Source of the DNA: Bacteroidota bacterium
GTDB taxonomy: Bacteria > Bacteroidota > Bacteroidia > Flavobacteriales > Flavobacteriaceae
Reading direction: 5' to 3'
NCBI GenBank assembly: GCA_027621175.1
Contig: JAQCCM010000001.1
Coordinates: forward strand, 1-64,000
DNA length: 64,000 bases
The first letter of the stretch is position 1; each line of letters starts with the position of its first letter. Positions 53,120 to 61,199 of the stretch are shown here, one piece after another. The notes beneath the pieces are model-generated. The model had not been told where the DNA came from and searched no databases. It saw only the letters and a list, made by a program, of their open reading frames with translations. A program made the position numbers and the translations under genes.

Positions 53120-53193
53120 TGATCGCGATAGGATTCGAACCTATGACCGTCTGCTTAGAAGGCAGATGCTCTATCCAGCTGAGCTACGCGACC
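53120..53193 (-). tRNA. tRNA-Arg (anticodon TCT)
   Basis: A complete 74-nt cloverleaf on the minus strand. Acceptor GGTCGCG pairs with CGCGATC plus discriminator A (one G-T pair). The D arm has AGCTCAGCTGGATAGAGC, the anticodon arm is TCTGC-CTTCTAA-GCAGA with TCT at 34-36, and the T arm is ATAGG-TTCGAAT-CCTAT. CCA is not encoded. Confidence 0.96.
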
Positions 53194-53222
53194 TTTTGTT
53201 TTACCACTTGCTTAACGGACCT

Positions 53223-53295
53223 TGACCGTTCCGATTGAAAATCGGAATGCGCTAATCCAGCTGAGCCCTGCCTACCGTCAGGCAGGTACGCGACC
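53223..53295 (-). pseudogene. tRNA-like remnant B with inserted palindrome
   Basis: On the minus strand it starts with the tRNA-Arg acceptor GGTCGCGTA. It is then interrupted by the 20-base palindrome at 53286-53267 and continues with a D arm GCTCAGCTGGATTAGCGC and the 19-nt anticodon-arm palindrome TTCCGATTTTCAATCGGAA. The T arm and 3' acceptor are absent. Confidence 0.8.
53267..53286. repeat. Short palindromic repeat inserted in tRNA remnant B
   Basis: CCTGCCTACCGTCAGGCAGG has 7-bp arms around a small loop. It sits exactly between the acceptor and D-arm sequences; the neighbouring unit A lacks it, so it is an insertion. It looks like the small REP-like palindromes scattered in Flavobacteriaceae genomes (from memory). 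Confidence 0.65.
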
Positions 53296-53324
53296 TTTTG
53301 TTTTGCCACTTGCTTAGCGGACCT

Positions 53325-53370
53325 TGACCGTTCCGATTGAAAATCGGAATGCGCTAATCCAGCTGAGCTA
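53325..53370 (-). pseudogene. tRNA-like remnant A
   Basis: The same D arm and 19-nt anticodon arm as remnant B, ending at TAGCTCAGC on its 5' side with no acceptor strand. The T arm is missing. It lies between tRNA-Ser and remnant B. Confidence 0.75.
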
Positions 53371-53403
53371 TAACTTGCCCCAAGTGAATGAGACAAATAG
53401 AAG

Positions 53404-53487
53404 CGGAGAGACTGGGATTCGAACCCAGGCAACACTTACGCGTTGACAGATTAGCAATCTGCTCCATTACCACTCTGGCACCTCTCC
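53404..53487 (-). tRNA. tRNA-Ser (anticodon GCT)
   Basis: An 84-nt class II tRNA on the minus strand. Acceptor GGAGAGG pairs with TCTCTCC plus discriminator G. The D arm has GCCAGAGTGG, the anticodon arm CAGAT-TGCTAAT-CTG has GCT, there is a long variable arm (CAACGCGTAAGTGTTG region), and the T arm is CTGGG-TTCGAAT-CCCAG. It is first in the tRNA cluster on this strand. Confidence 0.95.
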
Positions 53488-53540
53488 AATTTGCGCCCTA
53501 ATGCGGGGGCAAAAATACGTTTTCAAATGCAATTCGCCAA

Positions 53541-53645
53541 CTAATTATCACGTTGATCAAAATCTTCGTTTTTTCTCTGACGGAATCTATTTATAATAGC
53601 TATTATAATCCCAATCCCAATGGCTATCCAAAGAAGTAAAGTCAC
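53541..53645 (-). CDS. Very small membrane protein downstream of ybjQ
   Basis: A GTG at 53645, one base after the ybjQ stop, opens a 34-residue frame: a hydrophobic helix LLLWIAIGIGIIIAII followed by a charged tail NRFRQRKNEDFDQRDN. The spacing and amphipathic design (one helix, then a charged tail) suggest a genuine coupled micro-protein, but no homology can be tested here. Confidence 0.45.
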   Translation of the reverse strand: MTLLLWIAIGIGIIIAIINRFRQRKNEDFDQRDN

Positions 53646-53646
53646 C

Positions 53647-53961
53647 TTATTTTAGTTTTACAGCCGTACCAAAAGCTAAAATTTCAGATGCACCTTGCGT
53701 TACTACAGAAGTAGTAAAACGTACACCAACAATCGCATCAGCACCTAAACGCGCTGCATCAGCAAGCATGCGTTGTAATGCTTGTTCTCTGGCATCAGCT
53801 TGAAGTTTGGTATATTCTTCAATTTCGCCCCCGACAATATTTTTTATGGAAGCAAAAATATCCCGACCAATATTGCGAGATCGAACGGTGCTTCCTCGGG
53901 CAACACCCAAGGATTGTGTGATGGTTTTTCCTGCAATAGTTTCAGTTGATACAAAAAGCAT
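53647..53961 (-). CDS. YbjQ/UPF0145 family heavy-metal-binding-like protein
   Basis: The 104-residue protein matches UPF0145 over its whole length: VSTETIAGKTITQSLGVARGSTVRSRNIGRD in register, then REQALQRMLADAARLGADAIVGVRF and the C-terminal AFGTAVKL. The family forms pentameric or decameric assemblies; its function is unknown, although it is often labelled heavy-metal-binding. It follows the AI-2E family gene by two bases in the same operon. Confidence 0.92.
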   Translation of the reverse strand: MLFVSTETIAGKTITQSLGVARGSTVRSRNIGRDIFASIKNIVGGEIEEYTKLQADAREQALQRMLADAARLGADAIVGVRFTTSVVTQGASEILAFGTAVKLK

Positions 53962-53963
53962 AA

Positions 53964-55046
53964 TTACATATTTTTAGTTAGTTCGCGTACAAGTCTATTG
54001 TTACTTAAAAATTCACTTAATACTACTTTTATTAAGGTATAAAATGGAACAGCTAAGAGCATTCCCAAGGGCCCAGCGAGCAATCCTGCTAAAATAATTA
54101 TCAGGAAAATTTCAAGAGGATGCGACTTAACGCTATTCGAAAAAATAAAAGGTTGAGAAAAAAAGTTATCGATGAGTTGCCCCACAATAAATCCAATAAG
54201 TACATAAATGGTTTTGGGAACAATTACAGTTGCTACATCTGCGCCAAGGTTACTGGTCATGGTAAGAACCAACATAAATAACCCCCCTACCAAAGGACCT
54301 ATGTATGGGATAATATTAAATAGTGCACAAATAAGTGCAATGGTCAATGCATTGGGGATGCCAAACAATAGCAACACACCAGAATAGAACAAGAAAAGAA
54401 TAGTTATTTGTAATAAGATCCCACTAAAATAGCGAGATAAAAGGAAAACAATTCGCGTGAAAGAACGTTCAATGCGGTCATTTTGATCTTTGGCAAATAA
54501 AAGAAGAATACTTCTGAGCAAAAGCGAACTGTCTTTTAAAAGGAAAAAACTAATAAATAAAACGGAAAATAGGGCAATAGTAAATCCACCTAAAAAACTT
54601 AAAAATCCGTTGATGAAGTTTGGAAGAAAAGCAAAATCTACTTTAGAAAGCAGGGCTGTAATTCGCTCTGTAAGGTTTATATCGTATTTACTAAAATAGG
54701 AATCTAAATCTGAAACAAGAAGAAGTAAGTCGGTTTCCCATTGATCTATTTGCAGCAACGATAAATTTTGTGCTTGGGCAGCAATCACAGGAACAATTAA
54801 CGATCCTAATCCAAACAAAAGTAGCAACAAGAACACTAACGTGAACACTGTCGCTAATGTGTTTTTGAATTTGAGTCGACGCATCAAAATACCTTTTACA
54901 GGCTGACCTATCAGCGAAACAACGATTGCTAAAAAAACATACCCTAACAACGACTTTGCCATTAGGAGAAGCTCAAAAAGGGCAATGATGCCAACAATGA
55001 TAAGAAAAGCCTGAACGATTCCGCGCGTAAGTGTGTTTGCATTCAT
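53964..55046 (-). CDS. AI-2E family transporter-like membrane protein
   Basis: The 360-residue protein has about eight membrane helices. It has the family pattern LIGQPVKGILMRR near residue 45, an extracytoplasmic-helix region (about 95-150), and the C-terminal IGPLVGGLFMLVLT, GFIVGQLIDNFFSQPFIFS and SHPLEIFLIIILAGLLAGPLGMLLAVPFYTLIKV blocks. Members export quorum signals or act as sodium/proton antiporters, so the transported solute is open. It lies 22 bases after rsmE and is probably cotranscribed with tsaD-rsmE. Confidence 0.9.
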   Translation of the reverse strand: MNANTLTRGIVQAFLIIVGIIALFELLLMAKSLLGYVFLAIVVSLIGQPVKGILMRRLKFKNTLATVFTLVFLLLLLFGLGSLIVPVIAAQAQNLSLLQIDQWETDLLLLVSDLDSYFSKYDINLTERITALLSKVDFAFLPNFINGFLSFLGGFTIALFSVLFISFFLLKDSSLLLRSILLLFAKDQNDRIERSFTRIVFLLSRYFSGILLQITILFLFYSGVLLLFGIPNALTIALICALFNIIPYIGPLVGGLFMLVLTMTSNLGADVATVIVPKTIYVLIGFIVGQLIDNFFSQPFIFSNSVKSHPLEIFLIIILAGLLAGPLGMLLAVPFYTLIKVVLSEFLSNNRLVRELTKNM

Positions 55047-55068
55047 AGTTTAAATATACTCCATTTTG

Positions 55069-55767
55069 TTAAAGGTTAAGTAATAAGGCCGTATGCAATG
55101 AAACCAAAGCCGCTGTTTCTGTACGTAAGCGCGCATCTCCCAAATGTATCATTTTTATATTATTTTCTTGAGCCCAGTCTATTTCATTTGTTGTAAAATC
55201 CCCTTCAGGTCCTATCAGAATACAGGAATTATTTTGGTTTGTTATTAGTTGTTTAATAGGCGTTTTTGATCCATTTCCACAATGCGCCATACAAACAATC
55301 GATGCTTCAGTCTGAAATTCTTTTAAGGGAGTAAGTGGATCTAAAATAGGCGCATATACCCGCAATGACTGCTTTACAGCAGATGCAATTATTTTGTTGC
55401 AGCGATCAATTTTGAGTTGCTTTCGCTCACTTCTATTACAAAGAATAGGAGTAATTCTATGTACGCCAAGTTCAGTTGCTTTCTCCAAAAACCATTCAAA
55501 CCTATCCATGTTTTTGGTTGGAGCGACTGCCATATGTATCGTTACTTTTGGAGGTGGCATATATGTGCACTTTGAAATGCTAACGACACACTTTTTTGGA
55601 CTTAGTACTTCAAGACTGCCCCAAAACAAATTTCCTTTCCCATTAGTTAAACGAATCTGCTCGCCAGATGTTTTACGAAGAATGCGGGCGATATGTTTGC
55701 TTTCTTGTTCTTCAAAGACATAATGGTTGTCCTCAGGCGATAATTCTGGAGTAAAAAATTGTTGCAT
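55069..55767 (-). CDS. rsmE: 16S rRNA (uracil-1498-N3)-methyltransferase RsmE
   Basis: The 232-residue SPOUT methyltransferase has an N-terminal PUA-like domain (about 1-70, with HIARILRKTSGEQIRLTNGKG). The knotted domain has FEWFLEKATELGVHRITPILCNRS (about 98-121), CILIGPEGDFTTNEID (about 180-195) and LGDARLRTETAALVSL (about 206-221). It methylates U1498. Its ATG overlaps the tsaD stop by one base (TAATG). Confidence 0.95.
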   Translation of the reverse strand: MQQFFTPELSPEDNHYVFEEQESKHIARILRKTSGEQIRLTNGKGNLFWGSLEVLSPKKCVVSISKCTYMPPPKVTIHMAVAPTKNMDRFEWFLEKATELGVHRITPILCNRSERKQLKIDRCNKIIASAVKQSLRVYAPILDPLTPLKEFQTEASIVCMAHCGNGSKTPIKQLITNQNNSCILIGPEGDFTTNEIDWAQENNIKMIHLGDARLRTETAALVSLHTALLLNL

Positions 55768-56762
55768 TAGATTGGTAATCGTGCTTTAGGTTCACTATAA
55801 AATGAATCTATTTGATTTTCCTTTAATTTTAAGTGTCCTGCCATTGCAATCATTGCTGCGTTGTCAGTAGTGTAGGGGAGCGGTGGTAAAAACACATTAG
55901 AATTTGTATTTTTAAGTGCCTCCCTCAAACCACTATTTGCCGAAACACCGCCTCCTAAAACCAGTTGCGTAAGTCCGGTTTCTACCACAGCGCGTTCTAC
56001 TTTTTCCATTAGAATATTGACAATAGCTTTTTGGATCGATGCACATAAATCATAGATGTTTTTTTCGATAAATTTTGGATCCTTGTCTTGTTGCTCACGC
56101 AAAAAATACAACACACTAGTTTTGAGTCCGCTAAAACTAAAATTTAAACCTTCAACTTTTGGCTTTCCAAACTCAAATTTTGGAGTTCCTTTTTTCGCAT
56201 ATTGATCCATAATTGGTCCTGCGGGATAGGGAAGACCAAGCATTTTTCCTGTTTTATCAAAGGCTTCACCAGCGGCATCATCTTTGGTTTCTCCTAATAC
56301 TGTAAACGATGCTGCTCCGTTTACTCTAACAAGTTGTGTGTGTCCACCCGAAACAGTAAGCCCTAAAAAAGGAAATGTAGGTGTTGGGAATTCATCGTCA
56401 ATAAAATGAACCAATAAATGCGCTTGCATATGATGCACCGCAATGAGTGGTATTTTTAAGGCTAAAGCCAAAGATTTAGCAAATGCATTACCAACCAATA
56501 GCGATCCCAAAAGACCAGGACCTTGCGTATAAGCAATCGCAGTTAGGTCTTTTTTGTCGATATTTGCTTTTGACAGTGCAGCATCCACAACTGGAATGAT
56601 GCGCTGTACATGAGCTCGTGATGCCAGTTCTGGAATTACACCGCCATGTGTTTGATGTTCTAGCTGTTGTGAAACGACGTTGGCATATAATTTGCCATCA
56701 ACGAGCACGGCTGCCGCAGTGTCGTCGCAGGAGGTTTCAATTCCGAGTATGATTGTTGCCAC
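55767..56762 (-). CDS. tsaD: tRNA threonylcarbamoyladenosine transferase subunit TsaD
   Basis: The 331-residue ASKHA ATPase has ILGIETSCDDTAAAVL (about 5-20), the iron/zinc site HHMQAHLLVH (about 110-119) and TVSGGHTQLV. GEAFDKTGKMLGLPYPAGP (about 168-186) and LVLGGGVSANSGLRE (about 268-282) follow. With TsaB, TsaC and TsaE it makes t6A37 in tRNAs reading ANN codons. The start is GTG at 56762. It shares a 28-base gap with divergent tamB. Confidence 0.97.
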   Translation of the reverse strand: MATIILGIETSCDDTAAAVLVDGKLYANVVSQQLEHQTHGGVIPELASRAHVQRIIPVVDAALSKANIDKKDLTAIAYTQGPGLLGSLLVGNAFAKSLALALKIPLIAVHHMQAHLLVHFIDDEFPTPTFPFLGLTVSGGHTQLVRVNGAASFTVLGETKDDAAGEAFDKTGKMLGLPYPAGPIMDQYAKKGTPKFEFGKPKVEGLNFSFSGLKTSVLYFLREQQDKDPKFIEKNIYDLCASIQKAIVNILMEKVERAVVETGLTQLVLGGGVSANSGLREALKNTNSNVFLPPLPYTTDNAAMIAMAGHLKLKENQIDSFYSEPKARLPI

Positions 56763-56790
56763 GAATTAAATTATATACAAAATTAAGACA

Positions 56791-59700
56791 TTGAAACAGA
56801 AACCTAAGTTAACTCGCAAAATTTTACGGGTGTTTGCCATTTCGGCCTTGGTTTTAGTTTTGTTTTCTACCTCACTTTTGCTGCCTGTTACACAGACTTT
56901 TTTAGGAAAGCGTGTAACAGCAAATTTATATAGTCGTTTTGGCACAACACTCACAGTTGATTATATTCGAATTTCTCCTTTTGGATACGCAACACTTAAA
57001 AATGTTGTAGCTATTGATCATAAACAAAAAACATTGATCCGTGTTGGCTTTGCGCGTATGAATGCACTTAGGCTTTGGGCCGTGTTACAAGGAGATAATA
57101 ACTTAGGATCTGTTTTTCTACAAGATGTAGATTGTAATATAATCACTTATAAGGGTGATGAAGATTCTAATATTGATTTATTTTTTGACCGATTTAACTC
57201 AAAACAGCCGAAAAATTCCAATACTGCTTTTTATGTTCCAGCCATTGATTTAATGTCTGCAGATTTGATTATATACAGCGAGAATGAACAAGAAAGTGTT
57301 CCACTTCGGTTTACATCTTTGAATGCTGATATTGAAAATTTCAGCATTGTTGATGATGTTATTGAGGGGAAAATAAACCAGCTAGACACCAAAACAAGCT
57401 GGAAAAATACAGAGATCACTTCTCTTGCTGGCATGTATGTTTACTCGCCAACAGAAATGAAACTTACCAATACCACCCTGCAAACAAATGCCAGTTTTAT
57501 AGCGTCAAATATCGTTTTACAATATCCAAAAAAGGGTTTGAATAATTTTGTGGATGCAGTTCAAATAGATGTTAAAATAGATAAAGCAATTCTTGGTGAT
57601 TCGGATTTGCAAAAGGCAATTCCCAATTGGGCTTTGGGCAATATTGATTTTAATGGGGCTATTGGTGGAACGGTACAAGATTTCAGTATCACAAAGGGGA
57701 AGATTTCAAATGATAAAGCGCTTTTACATTTTTCATTGCAAGCAAAGCAATTATTGGATTCCGATAAGCGCCACATTTCAAGCAATTGGAACCTTGATTC
57801 TGAACATATAGATATCGTTTTTAATTCCTTCTTATCGAAACAACAAAGCGATTTGATTGCTGGATTGGGTGCCGTTTCTACAAGCGGGAATATGTCATAC
57901 TCAAATCATGTTTTTCATGTGAAAACTTCTCTTGATTCTGAACTTGGTGCCGTATATATAGATGCATTGTATGATACTGCTCTTAATTCACCAGCTTATA
58001 AAATCAAATTGAATACAGAATTATTTAATGTGGGTAAATTATTGGATGTTCCAACACTTAAAACCACTGGGTTTGACATTATACTTTCTGGAAATGGGTT
58101 ATATGCTAATAAACTTAACGTGAATGCTAGTGGATCACTTTTAAATCTGTCTTATCGTGATTATGTCTATGATAAAGTTGAACTGGAAGGAAATCTAAGT
58201 CCTGAGCAATTTCGTGGTAAAATGTATATTTCAGATGCAGCACTCGATTTAAATTTGGAGGGGGAGATTGATTTTGCCTCAACTACGCGAAACTTTTCAT
58301 TTACCTCAAATATCAATCAAGCTAATTTTGCCGCTTTAGGATGGATTCCTAAAAACATTCCTGGTGTGTTTTCCGGATCTGTTGACTTGGCACTTCAAGG
58401 GAATACCATTGACGAAATGATTGGTGATTTATATATTGAGCAAGGAAAACTAGTAACGCCAAACAAAACGTATTCATTTTCTTCTTTTGCTGCACAGTCG
58501 CGTCTCACAAATAATTTACGTGTTATTAATTTAAATTCTGAAGATGTTGCTACTGGATTGATGATTGGTGATTTTAAACCTACAGAAGTTATTAAATTGA
58601 TGCAAAACGCGCTTGGCAACCAATATGATAATTATTCCCCGCACAAGGTTACGCCGAATCAATACGTTGATTTTAATTTTAATGTACGAGGAAAAATTGC
58701 GTCAGCACTTTTTGGTGATGGAATGACTTTGGACGACAACACCTTTATTAAAGGGAGCATAAAACCAAGCGACAATCTTTTTAAACTAAATATTCGTGCT
58801 CCAAAATGGTCGTTCAATGATATAAAATTAAACAAGCTAGAACTCCAAATAGACACCCAAAACCCACTATATCACTCTTATTTGTCCTTAGATAAAGTAG
58901 AAAGTTTACAAGGAATTCTATTAAATCTAAATTGGATTAATTCTAGGATTAAAGACAAGCTTTACGGCAGGGTAGAATTTACCACGAATACAACCCCAGA
59001 CAAATTGAACCAATTGAACACTTCATTTACGATTAATGAACATTCACAAGCTGTTTTGGGTATTCAAAATGCAGATTTTTATTTTAATGATAAAAGATGG
59101 AAACTCGATCTAGAAAACACCCCTCCCCAACTTATTGCAAATGGCATAAAGGATTTTTCTCTATCAAAACTTACTCTTGGTAGTAACGACTCTAAAATTT
59201 CAATTTCAGCCTCACAAAATGGGAAAGACTCATTTTCCCTTGCGTTAGACTTGAAACAAGTTGCGTTAGCCGATATGTTATCATTTGAAGCGGATAAATG
59301 GGAAGGCGTTGTAGATGGATTTTTGAATATTGAACAAAATTCAAATGGATTTGGTGGTAATTCAAACCTAGCTTTTTCTAAAATGAAATTAAACAATACA
59401 TCTCTTGGTAATGCATTTTTGACACTAAAATCTGAATCAGCGCGTAAATCTTACGAATTAGACTTTAAGTTAGAAGAAAATGGGATGGATGTTATTTCAG
59501 TATCAGGAAATATTGGATTAATGAATGATAAACCTATTTGGAGCGTAGATGCTACTTTTTCAGACTATAATTTATCTGCTCTTGCTGGTTTGACACATGC
59601 TGTTTTAGCCCCTTTTCATGGAAATGCTAATGGGAAAATTCAGCTGCGCTCAGAGGACGGTGATATCTACTCGACAGGCATTCTTGAAGTGGATGCACTT

Positions 59701-61125
59701 CGTTTGGGTGTTCCGTATTTAAATACAACATATTCCTTTTCATCTACAGTTCCTTTTGTGTTTGGGAAAGATGAAATTTCAATTCAAAATGCGTTGTTTT
59801 ATGACGAATCAAAAAATCTCGGTGAACTTGAAGGAGTGTTCAGGCATCAATATTTCTCAAACTGGGGTCTTGATATGCGTATAAAGGCTGAAAATTTAGC
59901 TGTTTTAAATACAGATTTTTCTGAAAAAGCACTCTATTATGGTCATGCGTTTTTTACTGGAAATACGCACATGCGCGGTCTATTCTCTGATATGGAAATT
60001 GATGTTACTGGGCAAACGGCCAAAGGAACAAGCTTATTTATACCTATACAATACGACACAGCGATTGGAGATGTTTCATTCATCAATTTTGTAGAAAAGG
60101 ATGCACAAGATTACACGAAAAATAAAACCATTGATGCGGTAAAAGGATTAAAAATGAACTTTGATCTTGACGTAACTCCAGACGCACAAGTAGAAATTGT
60201 AGTTGATCCAGAAACCAAGAGTTTTTTAAGGGGGATTGGCGCTGGAAACTTGCTTTTAGAGATAGACACAGCAGGTTCTTTTGCTATGTGGGGAGATTTT
60301 ATTGCCTACGAGGGGATTTATAATTTTAAAAACCTTGGGCTTATCGATAAAACATTTCGCCTTCGTCCTGGTGGGACCATTGTCTGGGAAGGTGATCCTT
60401 ATGGCGCTCAAATAAATATGCAGGCAGAATATGAAGTTCCTGGCGGAGCAAATCCATCCATTTTGTTGGAAGGAGATATGGTGAGTCAAAAGATTCCGAC
60501 AGAAGTCACCATCAATTTGTTTGGTAATTTATTGAATCCGGAAACACCCACTTTTGAAATTGATTTCCCGAATGCTTCAGGCGTGATGAAGAACGAATTA
60601 AATTATAGGTTAAACGATCAAGAACGTACACAACTACAAGCCATTTCATTATTGTCGCAAGGCTCTTTCATCAATCAAGTTTCGCTGGCAGCAATTTCGA
60701 GCCAAACCCTTACAAATAACCTTTTTCAAAAAGCCTCAGGAGTTTTTGACAACATCTTTTATAGTGAAAATGACAAATTGAATTTAAGTTTAGACTACTT
60801 GCAGGGCGATCGAAATGCCGCGGCCTCCATACAAAACAGAGATAGACTAGGAGTAAGCCTATCTACCAATATCAATGAACGAATCATTATTGATGGTAAA
60901 GTGGGGGTGCCTGTAGGAAGTGAAGAAGAAACTACTATTATTGGAGATGTGACTATTGAGTTTTTGCTAAATAAAAAGGGAACCTTGCGAGGTCGTATTT
61001 TTAATAAAGAGAATGAATTTCAATATTTTGGAGATGAACTTGGATATACGCAAGGATTTGGCGTTAATTACCAAGTTCGATTTGATTCCTTTAATGAACT
61101 TCTTCGAAAAATACTAAACAAATAA
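56791..61125 (+). CDS. tamB: Translocation and assembly module protein TamB-like (DUF490)
   Basis: The 1,444-residue protein has an N-terminal signal anchor (about 11-35) and a long, repetitive beta-rich middle (AsmA/DUF490-like, many D-I-x-L-x-G strands). The C-terminal TamB domain (about 1050-1444) carries GLIDKTFRLRPGGTIVWEGDPYGAQINMQAEYEVPG in register and ends in a barrel-like strand. It spans the periplasm and is thought to carry phospholipids or assist outer-membrane insertion with a BamA-like partner. The start is a TTG at 56791, the only start codon compatible with the anchor. It lies divergent from tsaD. Confidence 0.92.
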   Translation: MKQKPKLTRKILRVFAISALVLVLFSTSLLLPVTQTFLGKRVTANLYSRFGTTLTVDYIRISPFGYATLKNVVAIDHKQKTLIRVGFARMNALRLWAVLQGDNNLGSVFLQDVDCNIITYKGDEDSNIDLFFDRFNSKQPKNSNTAFYVPAIDLMSADLIIYSENEQESVPLRFTSLNADIENFSIVDDVIEGKINQLDTKTSWKNTEITSLAGMYVYSPTEMKLTNTTLQTNASFIASNIVLQYPKKGLNNFVDAVQIDVKIDKAILGDSDLQKAIPNWALGNIDFNGAIGGTVQDFSITKGKISNDKALLHFSLQAKQLLDSDKRHISSNWNLDSEHIDIVFNSFLSKQQSDLIAGLGAVSTSGNMSYSNHVFHVKTSLDSELGAVYIDALYDTALNSPAYKIKLNTELFNVGKLLDVPTLKTTGFDIILSGNGLYANKLNVNASGSLLNLSYRDYVYDKVELEGNLSPEQFRGKMYISDAALDLNLEGEIDFASTTRNFSFTSNINQANFAALGWIPKNIPGVFSGSVDLALQGNTIDEMIGDLYIEQGKLVTPNKTYSFSSFAAQSRLTNNLRVINLNSEDVATGLMIGDFKPTEVIKLMQNALGNQYDNYSPHKVTPNQYVDFNFNVRGKIASALFGDGMTLDDNTFIKGSIKPSDNLFKLNIRAPKWSFNDIKLNKLELQIDTQNPLYHSYLSLDKVESLQGILLNLNWINSRIKDKLYGRVEFTTNTTPDKLNQLNTSFTINEHSQAVLGIQNADFYFNDKRWKLDLENTPPQLIANGIKDFSLSKLTLGSNDSKISISASQNGKDSFSLALDLKQVALADMLSFEADKWEGVVDGFLNIEQNSNGFGGNSNLAFSKMKLNNTSLGNAFLTLKSESARKSYELDFKLEENGMDVISVSGNIGLMNDKPIWSVDATFSDYNLSALAGLTHAVLAPFHGNANGKIQLRSEDGDIYSTGILEVDALRLGVPYLNTTYSFSSTVPFVFGKDEISIQNALFYDESKNLGELEGVFRHQYFSNWGLDMRIKAENLAVLNTDFSEKALYYGHAFFTGNTHMRGLFSDMEIDVTGQTAKGTSLFIPIQYDTAIGDVSFINFVEKDAQDYTKNKTIDAVKGLKMNFDLDVTPDAQVEIVVDPETKSFLRGIGAGNLLLEIDTAGSFAMWGDFIAYEGIYNFKNLGLIDKTFRLRPGGTIVWEGDPYGAQINMQAEYEVPGGANPSILLEGDMVSQKIPTEVTINLFGNLLNPETPTFEIDFPNASGVMKNELNYRLNDQERTQLQAISLLSQGSFINQVSLAAISSQTLTNNLFQKASGVFDNIFYSENDKLNLSLDYLQGDRNAAASIQNRDRLGVSLSTNINERIIIDGKVGVPVGSEEETTIIGDVTIEFLLNKKGTLRGRIFNKENEFQYFGDELGYTQGFGVNYQVRFDSFNELLRKILNK

Positions 61126-61199
61126 AAATTGATGCTAAGCTTGAAAAACTTAAGTTATTGTCTAAGTAATTTCATAATTTCGCAAAGCAATTTTTCTGA

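Larger units (their letters stand above)
53191..53368 (-). repeat. Tandem 76-base repeats made of tRNA-like and spacer DNA
   Basis: 53191-53266 and 53293-53368 match at 74 of 76 positions. Each unit holds a spacer (ACCTTTTGTTTT, CACTTGCTTA) and an incomplete tRNA. Only the first carries a 20-base palindrome after it. Confidence 0.9.

Noticed and set aside
53184-53435. An 83-codon minus-strand open frame with repeated LAHSDFQSERSRS segments
   Set aside because: It runs across the tRNA-like remnants and the 76-base tandem repeats, and its repeats are simply translated tRNA DNA. No start or family supports a protein.
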